Below are positions 46,908 to 55,468 of a stretch of DNA of 64,000 nt, piece by piece. Each line of letters opens with the position of its first letter. Position 1 is the first letter of the stretch. The position numbers and the translations under genes are program-made. The DNA comes from DASTEQ01 sp040905185 (GTDB taxonomy: Bacteria; Chloroflexota; Limnocylindria; QHBO01), in the NCBI GenBank assembly GCA_040905185.1, contig JBBDRZ010000001.1, positions 62,001 through 126,000 on the forward strand. The letters are read 5' to 3'. The notes beneath the pieces are model-generated. The model saw nothing but the letters and a program-made list of their open reading frames with translations, did not search any database and was not told the DNA's origin.

Positions 46908-49735
46908 CCCGCGCCCCCGCCTCCGGCCGCCGACGCCCGCGCCGCCCCGCAGCGTCCGAGGCCCAGGGCCCGGGCGGCACTCTGCGCATCGTCGAGCAAC
47001 GCGTCTATCGGGGACCGAACTACTGGTCCTACGAGCCGACCATCAAGCTCGTGGTCGACCTTGGCCCGCTGGAGGAGTGGCCCACCAACCGGCTGCCGGG
47101 ATTCACCGACCGCCTCCTGGCGGTCGTGCCGGGGGTCGCCAATCACTCCTGCGGAACCGGGCGTCCGGGCGGCTTCCAGGACCGGCTGCGGGACGGCACC
47201 TGGCTGGGCCACGTGGCCGAGCACATCGCGCTCCAGATCCAGCGCGATGCCGGCACCGAGGTCGGGCGCGGAAAGACGCGATCCACCGGACAGCCGGGCC
47301 GGTACCACGTCATTTATTCCTACGCCGAGGAGAGCGTCGGCCTGGCCGCCGGTCGCCTGGCGGTCCGCCTCGTCAACCACCTGGTCGAGCCGGATCCGGC
47401 ATTCGTGTATGGCGCGGAGTTCGAGCAGCTCGTCCGGCTCGCCGAGCGCGCGGCCTTCGGGCCCTCGACCCAGGCCATCCTGGACGAGGCGAACCTGCGC
47501 GACATCCCCTGGATCCGGCTCAACGAGGCGTCCCTGGTGCAGCTCGGCCACGGCCGCCACCAGAAGCGCATCCGGGCCACCATGACGTCGCACACCAGCG
47601 CGCTGGGCGTGGACATCGCGCAGGACAAGAAGCTCACCAACCGGTTGCTGGCGGCCACCGGCGTGCCGGTGCCGCGCTCCGAGGTCGTACGCAGCGTCGA
47701 CGAGGCGGTGGTCGCGGCGGGCCGGGTCCGCTATCCGGTCGCCATGAAACCGATCGACGGCAACCACGGCCGCGGGGTGATGCTGAACCTGACCGATGAG
47801 GCGGCCGTCCGCATGGCGTATCCAACGGCCCGCGGCGAGTCACGCTACGGCGGAGTCGTGGTCGAGTCGTTCCTGGTCGGCAACGACTACCGCTGCCTGG
47901 TCATTGGAGGGGTGCTGCGCGCGGTCGCGCAGCGAGTGCCCGCCCACGTGGACGGGGATGGGAAGCACACCGTCGCGGAGCTGGTCGAGATCACGAATGC
48001 CGACTCACGACGCGGCATCGGTCACGAGAAGGTACTGACCCGGATCATGCTGGATGAGGAGGCGGTGACCTACGCCGGGGAGCAGGGCCATACCCTTGAC
48101 GCGGTTCCTCGACGTGGACGGCGGGTGTACCTCAAGCGAACCGGGAACATGAGCACCGGCGGCATCAGCATCGACCGAACCGAGGAGATCCACCCCGAGA
48201 ACGCGGAGATCGCCGAGCAGGCGGCCAAGGTGATCGGGCTCGACATCGCCGGCATCGACTTCATCTGCCCCGACATCAGCGTTCCGGTCCGGGAGACCGG
48301 GGGCGGCATCGTGGAGGTCAACGCCGCGCCCGGGTTCCGGATGCACACCCACCCAACCGAAGGCGAGGCCCAGTACGTCGCCAAGCCGGTCATCGACATG
48401 CTGTTCCCGCCCGGTACGGCGTCCCGCATCCCGATCGTGGCGGTGACCGGCACCAACGGCAAGACCACCACCGCCCGGATGATCAACCACATCCTGCGCG
48501 GCATGGGCCGCAAGGTCGGGATGACCAGCACCGACGGCATCTTCATCGATGGCCGGGTCATCAGGCGGGGTGACATGAGCGGCCCCAAGTCGGCGTCGAT
48601 GGTGCTCCAGAACCCACTGGTTGACACCGCCGTGTTCGAGGTGGCGCGGGGCGGGATCCTGCGCGAGGGGCTGGGCTACCAGCGGAACGACGTGGCGGTC
48701 GTGCTGAACGTGGCATCCGACCACCTGGGCCTGGGCGGCATCACCAGCCTGCGCCAGCTGGCCGGGGTCAAGCAGGTCATCGTGGAGGCCGTGCCGCGCG
48801 ACGGGACCGCGGTCCTCAACGCGGACGACCCGCTGGTCGCCAAGATGGCCGCCGCCTGCTCCGGAGCGGTCATCTACTTCAGCCTGAATCCCGACCACGA
48901 GACCCTGCGTCGCCAGGCATCCCGGGGCCGCCGGGCCGTCACCGTGGAGCCGGGGCGGAACGGGGAGATGATCGTCCTGCGCCAGGGCCGCAAGAGCCTG
49001 CCACTGGTCTGGACCCACCTCATCCCGGCCACGTTCGAGGGACGGGCCCGGATGAACGTGGTCAACGCGCTGGCCGCCACCGCCGCCGCCTGGGCCACCG
49101 GCGCGCACCTGCACGACATCCGGCAGGGCCTCCGGACCTTCGCCGCGTCCTACTTCCAGGCCCCCGGCCGGCTCAATCTGTTCGAGCTGGACGGCTACCG
49201 GGTGCTGGTCGACTACGCTCACAATCCGCACGCCATGACTGCCCTGGGGGCGTTCATCGAGGCGCTGGCGACCGAAACTTCGAATGGACACCATCCACTT
49301 GTTACGGGGCATCGGATCGGCGTCATCGCCACGGCCGGCGACCGGCGCGACCGCGACATCCGCGAGCTGGGGCGCGTGGCCTCCTCGTTCTTCGACACGA
49401 TCCTGATCCGGGAGGATGCCAACCCCCGCGGGCGCAAACGGGGCACGACGGCGGACCTCATCCGCGAGGGCATCGAGGCCGGGGTTCGGGACGGGGCACG
49501 CTGCCGCGCCATCGAGACGGTCCTGGATGAGCTGGAGGCGACGCGGCAGGCGCTTGACATGGGCCGCGATGGCGACCTGGTCGTGCTGTGCGTGGACCAC
49601 GCCAACCTGGCCTGGAAGGAGCTCCAGCATCGGCGCCACGGAACGCCGGCCGGCGACGCCGAAGGGAACGCAGCGGAGGACCGCGGCGCCGGCTCCTCCG
49701 CGGACGTCGACGACGAGGAAGAACCGTACGCCTGA
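46904..49735 (+). CDS. cphA: Cyanophycin synthetase
   Basis: A 943-residue two-ligase enzyme that builds the Asp backbone and attaches Arg to its side chains. The order is: N domain (about 25-190, including EQRVYRGPNYWSYEPTIKLV), ATP-grasp domain (about 220-480, including YPVAMKPIDGNHGRGV and EVNAAPGFRMHTHP), then Mur-ligase-like domain with P-loop GTNGKTTT (about 515) and HNPHAMTALGAF. All three modules look intact. It is slightly longer than usual because of an Arg/Pro-rich N-terminus and an acidic C-terminal tail. The GTG start overlaps the cphB stop. Confidence 0.94.
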   Translation: MTRAPASGRRRPRRPAASEAQGPGGTLRIVEQRVYRGPNYWSYEPTIKLVVDLGPLEEWPTNRLPGFTDRLLAVVPGVANHSCGTGRPGGFQDRLRDGTWLGHVAEHIALQIQRDAGTEVGRGKTRSTGQPGRYHVIYSYAEESVGLAAGRLAVRLVNHLVEPDPAFVYGAEFEQLVRLAERAAFGPSTQAILDEANLRDIPWIRLNEASLVQLGHGRHQKRIRATMTSHTSALGVDIAQDKKLTNRLLAATGVPVPRSEVVRSVDEAVVAAGRVRYPVAMKPIDGNHGRGVMLNLTDEAAVRMAYPTARGESRYGGVVVESFLVGNDYRCLVIGGVLRAVAQRVPAHVDGDGKHTVAELVEITNADSRRGIGHEKVLTRIMLDEEAVTYAGEQGHTLDAVPRRGRRVYLKRTGNMSTGGISIDRTEEIHPENAEIAEQAAKVIGLDIAGIDFICPDISVPVRETGGGIVEVNAAPGFRMHTHPTEGEAQYVAKPVIDMLFPPGTASRIPIVAVTGTNGKTTTARMINHILRGMGRKVGMTSTDGIFIDGRVIRRGDMSGPKSASMVLQNPLVDTAVFEVARGGILREGLGYQRNDVAVVLNVASDHLGLGGITSLRQLAGVKQVIVEAVPRDGTAVLNADDPLVAKMAAACSGAVIYFSLNPDHETLRRQASRGRRAVTVEPGRNGEMIVLRQGRKSLPLVWTHLIPATFEGRARMNVVNALAATAAAWATGAHLHDIRQGLRTFAASYFQAPGRLNLFELDGYRVLVDYAHNPHAMTALGAFIEALATETSNGHHPLVTGHRIGVIATAGDRRDRDIRELGRVASSFFDTILIREDANPRGRKRGTTADLIREGIEAGVRDGARCRAIETVLDELEATRQALDMGRDGDLVVLCVDHANLAWKELQHRRHGTPAGDAEGNAAEDRGAGSSADVDDEEEPYA

Positions 49736-49747
49736 GGCGGCGCCCCG

Positions 49748-51373
49748 CTAGGTACGCGCGCGCCGGGCGGCGAGCAGCGCGCGCAGGCGCGGCAGCGAAA
49801 CAGGTCGGTATTTCTCCTTCGCCAGCCAGGCGAAGATCTCATCGCGCTCCACGTGGCTCATGACCGCGACCACGTCACCCCGCCGGCTGCGCGCCAAGAG
49901 GGCCTTGAGGGCCCCGAGCTCGGTGCGGTAGGTCGGGATGCGCTCGGCGTAGCCCCCGTCCGCTGCACCGCGGCGGAAGATGGCGTTCATCTCGGCCAGG
50001 TCGCGGCCGCGCAGGTAATGCCGCTTCTCGCAGATGACCAGGTCGTCGACCCGGCTACCCGCCAACCGGGCCATCTGATGCAGGATCTCGTCGCTGCGGT
50101 CCCCGGCCGTCCCCAGCCCCAGCCGGACGCGGCCACCCGAGCCGGACAGCCGCGCGCAGACGTCGAGCAGGCCGGCCAGCCCCGCCTCGTTATGGGCGAA
50201 GTCCACCAGCACCAGCACACCGTGGCGGCCGTACAGGTTCAGCCGGCCCGGGTTGATCGCCTGGTCGGGGGAAAAGGAGGCGAGCCCGGAGGCGACCTTA
50301 TCGAGGGGGATACCGAGGGCGTCGCAGGCGGCGGCCGCGGCGAGGGCGTTCGCCATGTTGTACCGGGACAGGCCAGCGAACGCCACCGGCAGATCCGCGG
50401 CCGACGCGACGCTGATGCCGCGGGCGCCGCGCCGTCGGAGGACCAGATGACCCCGATGCAGGACGGCGGCCCGCCCCCGGGCCCGCAGCGCCTCGGCCAC
50501 CCCGGGAGCCCGCGGGTCGAGGCTGAAGGCGTATGGCCGGGCGTGGGTGCGAAGGCGCATGGCCCAGACCCGGGGGTCCTCCGCATTGAGGACCGCCCAC
50601 CCGCCACGGCGGGTGATGCGCACGACGGCGCCCTTGACCTCGGCCAGCTCATCGAGGGTGTCGATTCCCTGGAGCCCCAGGTGGTCGGCGCTGACGTTGG
50701 TCACCACCGACACGTCGTTGTGCTGGTAGCCGATTCCCCGCAGCAGGATTCCGCCCCGGGCCGTCTCGAGGACCGCCAGGTCGAGCGCCGGCTCGGCCAA
50801 GATGCGTCCGGCGCCGCCGAAGCCGGTCCAGTCGCCGGCCTCGATGAGCTCGCCGCGCAGGTAGATCCCGTCGGAGTTGGTCATGCCCACCACCATCCCG
50901 GCCTGGCTGGCGATATGGGCGATGAGGCGGGTCGTGGTGCTCTTGCCATTGGTGCCTGTGATGGCCACGATCGGGACCCGCGGCGTGGGCAGCGCCGGGC
51001 GCGGGCCGTCGGCCACGGCTCGCAGGGCCTGCAGCTCCCGCCGTTCCCGCTGCTCGTTGCCCGTTCCCAGCGCCAGGCGGGCCGCTGCGCCGGCGATCGC
51101 CTGCGCGATGACCCGTCGCCGCCAGGCGAAGGCGGCCAGGGCTCGGCGCCCGTCCTCCGATTCTCGGAACACGACTCTCGGGGCTGGAACACCCAGCCCG
51201 TGGTGCAGACGCCGCACGGCCTCCCCGGCCGCGCGGGCGACGCCCATCACCGCCTCGGGGTCACCCTGGAACTCGATCTTGATCGCCGGCCGGTTCGTGA
51301 ACCGATTCGGCCCCTCCAGGACCCGCAGCTCCAGCAGCTCGACGGCCGGCGTGGCCGCGCGGTCGGGGGGCAT
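49748..51373 (-). CDS. CphA-like Mur ligase lacking the ATP-grasp domain
   Basis: A 541-residue protein. Residues 10-100 resemble the CphA N domain (ELRVLEGPNRFTNRPAIKIE versus EQRVYRGPNYWSYEPTIKLV in the neighbour, plus a matching helical segment). The next module is directly a Mur-ligase domain with P-loop GTNGKSTTT (about 137), TARGGILLRGIGYQHND, SADHLGLQGI and FAHNEAGLAG, each with a close counterpart in CphA. The ATP-grasp domain that should lie between is absent. It could ligate an amino acid to a carboxylate, for example on cyanophycin, without extending the backbone. Convergent with cphA (12 bp apart). Confidence 0.8.
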   Translation of the reverse strand: MPPDRAATPAVELLELRVLEGPNRFTNRPAIKIEFQGDPEAVMGVARAAGEAVRRLHHGLGVPAPRVVFRESEDGRRALAAFAWRRRVIAQAIAGAAARLALGTGNEQRERRELQALRAVADGPRPALPTPRVPIVAITGTNGKSTTTRLIAHIASQAGMVVGMTNSDGIYLRGELIEAGDWTGFGGAGRILAEPALDLAVLETARGGILLRGIGYQHNDVSVVTNVSADHLGLQGIDTLDELAEVKGAVVRITRRGGWAVLNAEDPRVWAMRLRTHARPYAFSLDPRAPGVAEALRARGRAAVLHRGHLVLRRRGARGISVASAADLPVAFAGLSRYNMANALAAAAACDALGIPLDKVASGLASFSPDQAINPGRLNLYGRHGVLVLVDFAHNEAGLAGLLDVCARLSGSGGRVRLGLGTAGDRSDEILHQMARLAGSRVDDLVICEKRHYLRGRDLAEMNAIFRRGAADGGYAERIPTYRTELGALKALLARSRRGDVVAVMSHVERDEIFAWLAKEKYRPVSLPRLRALLAARRART

Positions 51374-51380
51374 GGCGGCC

Positions 51381-51388
51381 AGTATAGT
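51381..51388. promoter_or_regulatory. Overlapping divergent -10 boxes (CphA-like ligase and M20 peptidase)
   Basis: In AGTATAGT, the plus strand reads TATAGT (51383-51388), 9 nt before ATG 51398. The minus strand reads TATACT (51386-51381), 7 nt before ATG 51373. The two -10 elements share 4 bp. Confidence 0.55.
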
Positions 51389-51397
51389 TTCGGCCGC

Positions 51398-52573
51398 ATG
51401 CCGTCCAGCTCGCCCCTGTCCGCGGTCCGCGACCACGTCGTCGAGCGCATGCCGGCCTACCTGGCGGACCTCGAGCGGCTGGTCAACATCGACTGCGGCT
51501 CGTACACCCCGGATGGCGTGAACCGGGTGGCGGATCTCGTGGCCGAGCGCCTGAACACGATTGGCGCTCAGGTGGCGCGCACCGATGGCGGTGGCGCGAC
51601 CGACGGTCGACCGCTCGGCGACCTGGTGGTCGGCCGACTGGACGGGACCGGGCCCCGACTGCTCCTGATCGGCCATATGGACACCGTGTTCGAGCCGGGC
51701 ACCGCGGCCGAGCGCCCGTTCCGGATGGAGGGCGACACGGCCCGTGGCCCGGGGGTGTCGGACATGAAGGGCGGATTGCTGGCCGGACTGACGGCACTTG
51801 ATGCGCTGCGGGCGGCGGGCCATCGACCGTCGGTCACGTTCGTCGCCAACCCGGACGAGGAGATCGGTTCTCCGTTCTCGGGCCCGGTCATCCGGGCCAT
51901 GGCCGCAGAGCACGACGCCGCGCTGGTGCTCGAGTGCGCGCGGGCCAACGGGGACCTCGTCAGTGCCCGGAAAGGCATCGCCGACCTGGAGGTCGTCATC
52001 AGCGGCCGGGCGGCACACGCAGGTGTGGAGCCGGAGAAGGGACGGAGCGCCATCCTGGCCGCGGCTCGGATGGTAGAGGCACTGCACGAACTGAACGGCC
52101 GTTGGCCGTCGGTCACCTGCAGCGTGGGCACCATCGCCGGCGGGACGCGACCAAACGTGGTGGCTGGTCGCTGCATGCTCGAGGTCGACCTGCGGGCTGC
52201 GACCGTGGCCGAGTTCGCCGATGCCGAGCAGGCGCTGCGCGAGCTCGTCGCCACCCGCTACGTTGCGGACACCTCGGCTGAGCTCCGGGTCGCGGCCTCC
52301 CATCCGCCGATGGAGAAGTCCCCGGCGAGCGGGCGCCTGGTCGATCTGGCCCAGGCCATCGCCGGCGAGCTGGGATTCGCGGTCCGCGACGCGGCGACCG
52401 GGGGTGCGTCGGACGCCAATACCACCGCCTCCGCGGGGCTGCCTACCCTGGACGGGCTGGGGCCCATCGGCGGCGACGATCACGGTCCGGCCGAATGGCT
52501 CGACCTGGCCAGTGTCGTGCCGCGGATGAGCCTGCTGGCCGGCCTGGTGCTGAGGATCGATGAAGCTCTGTGA
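51398..52573 (+). CDS. M20 family metallopeptidase (glutamate carboxypeptidase-like)
   Basis: A 391-residue co-catalytic zinc peptidase. Metal-site motifs are GHMDTVFEPGT (about 90), GPGVSDMKGG (about 120) and the catalytic Glu in NPDEEIGSPFSGP (about 150). The dimerisation lid follows (AAHAGVEPEKGRSAI). It is most like carboxypeptidase G2 and related enzymes that remove C-terminal acidic or basic residues. Its divergent promoter shared with the CphA-like ligase, next to cphB-cphA, suggests it could split beta-Asp-Arg dipeptides or a ligase product; this is inference. Confidence 0.85.
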   Translation: MPSSSPLSAVRDHVVERMPAYLADLERLVNIDCGSYTPDGVNRVADLVAERLNTIGAQVARTDGGGATDGRPLGDLVVGRLDGTGPRLLLIGHMDTVFEPGTAAERPFRMEGDTARGPGVSDMKGGLLAGLTALDALRAAGHRPSVTFVANPDEEIGSPFSGPVIRAMAAEHDAALVLECARANGDLVSARKGIADLEVVISGRAAHAGVEPEKGRSAILAAARMVEALHELNGRWPSVTCSVGTIAGGTRPNVVAGRCMLEVDLRAATVAEFADAEQALRELVATRYVADTSAELRVAASHPPMEKSPASGRLVDLAQAIAGELGFAVRDAATGGASDANTTASAGLPTLDGLGPIGGDDHGPAEWLDLASVVPRMSLLAGLVLRIDEAL

Positions 52574-52577
52574 CCGC

Positions 52578-52583
52578 TAGAAT
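52578..52583 (+). promoter_or_regulatory. -10 box for the thioesterase-lpd group, leaderless type
   Basis: TAGAAT, 9 nt before GTG 52593. Confidence 0.5.
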
Positions 52584-52592
52584 CGGTCCCCC

Positions 52593-53036
52593 GTGACCGA
52601 TTCATTCCGCCACCGCACCCGGCTTGAGGTCCGGTTCCGGGACATCGACGCGTTCGGCCACGTGAACAACGCGGCGTTCGTCACATATCTCGAGCAGGCA
52701 CGGATCCGGTACCTGATCGACAATCTGCACATCGACACGCCCCAGCACCTGCCACTCATCCTGGCCGCGCTCCAGGTCGACTTCCGGGCGCCCATCCTGT
52801 TCGGCCAGGAGGTCGAGATCGGCACCCGGGTGGACTGGGTCGGCAACACCAGCTTCAGCCTGTCGCATCGGATGACGGCCGGCGCGGGGCCCGATGCGGG
52901 CGACCGATTGGCGGCGGAGGCGATCACCGTCCTGGTGGCCTACGACTACGCCACCGAGCGGCCAATCCGCGTGCCCGACCCGTGGCGGGTGGCGTTCGCG
53001 ACCTACGAGGGCCACAGCCTGGAGCGCACGGCATGA
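52593..53036 (+). CDS. Acyl-CoA thioesterase, 4HBT hotdog fold (YbgC/FadM-like)
   Basis: A 147-residue hotdog-fold thioesterase. The active-site segment is VRFRDIDAFGHVNNAAF followed by YLEQAR, typical of the YbgC/4HBT type, with the catalytic Asp in FRDIDAFGHVN. It hydrolyses acyl-CoA or acyl-ACP thioesters. Its stop overlaps the E3 gene start (ATGA), so it may trim acyl-CoAs made by the downstream dehydrogenase complex. Substrate unknown. Confidence 0.85.
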   Translation: MTDSFRHRTRLEVRFRDIDAFGHVNNAAFVTYLEQARIRYLIDNLHIDTPQHLPLILAALQVDFRAPILFGQEVEIGTRVDWVGNTSFSLSHRMTAGAGPDAGDRLAAEAITVLVAYDYATERPIRVPDPWRVAFATYEGHSLERTA

Positions 53037-54451
53037 CCGACGAGCATCGCTACGACCTGCTGATCCTGGGCGGGGGGATGAGCTACGTGGGCGCCATCCG
53101 CGCCGCACAGCTCGGGATGAAGGTCGCGATCGTGGAGCGCGACAAGCTGGGCGGAACCTGCCTGAACCGCGGCTGCATCCCGTCCAAGGCGCTCCTCGAG
53201 TCGGCGGATCTGCTGCATCGGGTCCGGGAGCTCGGTCATCAGTTCGGCCTGACCGGGGAGGAGGGCATTGGCCTGGATCCGGCGATGCTGGGCCAGCGAC
53301 GTGATGCGGTCGTGGACAAGATCGTCAAGGGCGTCGAGTTCCTGATGAAGAAGAACGCGGTGACCGTCCTCCGCGGCCATGGGGTTCTAACCGGCCCGAC
53401 CAGCGTCCGCATCGGTGGCGGCGGCTTGGCCGACGTGGAGGCCAGCGCCACCGATCTGATCCTGGCCACCGGCAGCGCACCCCGGCCTCTGCCCGGGCTG
53501 GAGGCCGACCAGGACCGCGTCATCGACTCTGACGAGGCCCTGCGCCGCGACAACCTGCCCCGGTCGGTGACGATCGTGGGTGCGGGCGCGATCGGGGTCG
53601 AGTGGGCCAGCCTGTATGGCGACCTGGGAGCGGAGGTGCGGCTGGTCGAGTTCATGGATCGCATCGTTCCACTCGAAGATCCCGACATCAGCAAGGAGCT
53701 GAGTCGCCTGTTCCGCAGGCGAGGGATGGCGGTCCACGCCGGGTCCACCATCGATCCCGTGTCGCTGGAGCGGACCGAGACCGGGATTCGGCACGCGATC
53801 GTGGCCAACGACGGAAGCGCGCGGACCGATATCGAGACCGAGTGGATCCTGATCGCCATCGGCCGCCGACCGGTCACCGAGAACATCGGGCTGGAGCAGA
53901 TCGGCGGCCTGCGGACGGATCGCGGCTTCGTGCTGGTCGATGACCACATGCGCACCGGCGTCCCGCACCTGTACGCCATCGGCGACATCGTCCCCGGTTA
54001 CGCGCTGGCCCACGTGGCCAGTCACGAGGCGATCCTCGCGGTCGAGACCATCGCCGGGCTCGATACCCAGCCATTCCGGATGGACCTCATGCCGCGCGTC
54101 ACCTTCTGCCGGCCCGAGATCGCCAGCGTGGGCCTCAGCGAGGCGGATGCGGCTCAGCAGGGGCTGGCGGTCAAGGTCGGCAGCTTCCCGTTCCGCGCGC
54201 TGGGCAAGGCGACCATCGTGGGCGAGGTTGACGGGTTCGCGAAGTTCGTGGCCCAGGCGGAGACCGGCCGGCTGCTCGGGGCGCATATCATCGGTCCGCA
54301 TGCCGGCGACCTGCTGGCCGAGCCCACCTTTGCCCGCCTGGTGGAGGGGACGGCGGAGGAGATCGCCCTGTCGGTGCACGCCCATCCGACTCTGACCGAG
54401 GTCCTGGCCGAGGCCGCCCTGGCCGTCGACGGGGCCGCCCTGCACAACTGA
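53033..54451 (+). CDS. lpd: Dihydrolipoamide dehydrogenase (E3)
   Basis: A 472-residue flavoprotein that reoxidises dihydrolipoyl groups of the E2 and passes electrons to NAD. The redox disulfide is GGTCLNRGCIPSKA (about 42-55), the NAD motif is GAGAIGVEWASLY, and the C-terminal His-Glu pair lies in HAHPTLTEVL. The N-terminal FAD motif is unusual: GGGMSYVGAIRAA is one residue shorter than the normal GGGPGGYVAAIRAA. ATG 53033 overlaps the thioesterase stop. It precedes E1alpha by 2 nt. Confidence 0.92.
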   Translation: MTDEHRYDLLILGGGMSYVGAIRAAQLGMKVAIVERDKLGGTCLNRGCIPSKALLESADLLHRVRELGHQFGLTGEEGIGLDPAMLGQRRDAVVDKIVKGVEFLMKKNAVTVLRGHGVLTGPTSVRIGGGGLADVEASATDLILATGSAPRPLPGLEADQDRVIDSDEALRRDNLPRSVTIVGAGAIGVEWASLYGDLGAEVRLVEFMDRIVPLEDPDISKELSRLFRRRGMAVHAGSTIDPVSLERTETGIRHAIVANDGSARTDIETEWILIAIGRRPVTENIGLEQIGGLRTDRGFVLVDDHMRTGVPHLYAIGDIVPGYALAHVASHEAILAVETIAGLDTQPFRMDLMPRVTFCRPEIASVGLSEADAAQQGLAVKVGSFPFRALGKATIVGEVDGFAKFVAQAETGRLLGAHIIGPHAGDLLAEPTFARLVEGTAEEIALSVHAHPTLTEVLAEAALAVDGAALHN

Positions 54452-54453
54452 CG

Positions 54454-55467
54454 ATGACCGAAATCGACATCCAGACCGCACCCCACCACGCGGTGGGCCT
54501 GACCGATGAGGACGTCCTGGCGATGTACCGCCAGATCCTCACCGCCCGGGCCGTCGACGAACGGATGTGGCTCATGCAGCGGGCGGGCAAGATCGCGTTC
54601 GTCATCAGCGTGCAGGGACACGAGGTCGCGCAGGTCGGGGTCAGCTGGCCGCTCCGCCCACACCACGACTGGATGGCGCCCTACTACCGGTCCATCGCGG
54701 CCGCCATGACGTTTGGAATGACGGCCGAGGACATCATCACCGCCCACCTGGCCAAGGCGGATGACATCTCCTCCGGTGGCCGCCAGATGCCCGGCCACTA
54801 CGGGGCCGCGCCGCACAACATCCTGAGCGTCAGCTCGCCGGTCGGCACCCAGGTCCTGCATGCGGTGGGACTGGCGATGGGCGCCTGGGTCCGCGGCGAC
54901 GACGCGGTGGCCATCACCTACTTCGGGGAGGGCACCGCGAACCAGGGGGAGGTCCACGAGGCCATGAACTTCGCCGGGGTCCACCGCCTGCCGGTCATCT
55001 TCGTGTGCGAGAACAACGGGTACGCCATCAGCGTCCCGCTCGAGCGACAGGTGGGCGGCGGGTCGGTCGCAGCCCGCGCATCCGGGTACGGCTTCCCCGG
55101 GGTCGACGTGGACGGCGGCGACCTGCTGGCCTGTTACGCGGCGGGGGTCGACGCCCACGAGCGGGCGCGCACCGGCGGCGGCCCAACGCTCATCGAGGCC
55201 CACGTCGTGCGGCTCACGAGCCACTCCTCGGACGATGACCAGCGCCGGTACCGCGACGCCGCGGAAGTTGAAGCGCTCAAGGAGGGCGACCCGATCCCCC
55301 GCCTGGCGGCCAGCCTGCGGGAGTGGGGCCTCCTCGACGAGGCAGCGGACGAGGCGCTGCGGGCGGGCGTCAAGGCCCACGTGGCCGAATCGGCGGCGCG
55401 GGCCGAAGCCCACCCCGAACCCGATCCGGCAGACATCCTGCGCCACGTGTACGCGGACGGATCGTGA
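54454..55467 (+). CDS. 2-oxoacid dehydrogenase E1 component, alpha subunit
   Basis: A 337-residue thiamine-diphosphate subunit. The ThDP-binding motif is GEGTANQGEVHEAMNFAGV to CENNGYAIS (about 155-192). Phosphorylation-loop-like TSHSSDDDQRRYRD and HYGAAPHNILS are typical of branched-chain 2-oxoacid dehydrogenase (BCKDH) E1alpha and of archaeal-type complexes. The substrate is either branched-chain 2-oxoacids or pyruvate; the thioesterase neighbour and motif style slightly favour BCKDH. It is 1 nt from the beta subunit gene. Confidence 0.9.
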   Translation: MTEIDIQTAPHHAVGLTDEDVLAMYRQILTARAVDERMWLMQRAGKIAFVISVQGHEVAQVGVSWPLRPHHDWMAPYYRSIAAAMTFGMTAEDIITAHLAKADDISSGGRQMPGHYGAAPHNILSVSSPVGTQVLHAVGLAMGAWVRGDDAVAITYFGEGTANQGEVHEAMNFAGVHRLPVIFVCENNGYAISVPLERQVGGGSVAARASGYGFPGVDVDGGDLLACYAAGVDAHERARTGGGPTLIEAHVVRLTSHSSDDDQRRYRDAAEVEALKEGDPIPRLAASLREWGLLDEAADEALRAGVKAHVAESAARAEAHPEPDPADILRHVYADGS

Positions 55468-55468
55468 C

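Noticed and set aside
49853..51397. Extension of the M20 peptidase upstream to a 906-codon frame
   Set aside because: The extra part is antisense to the CphA-like ligase. The real start is ATG 51398, directly after a -10 box and the M20 N-terminus.
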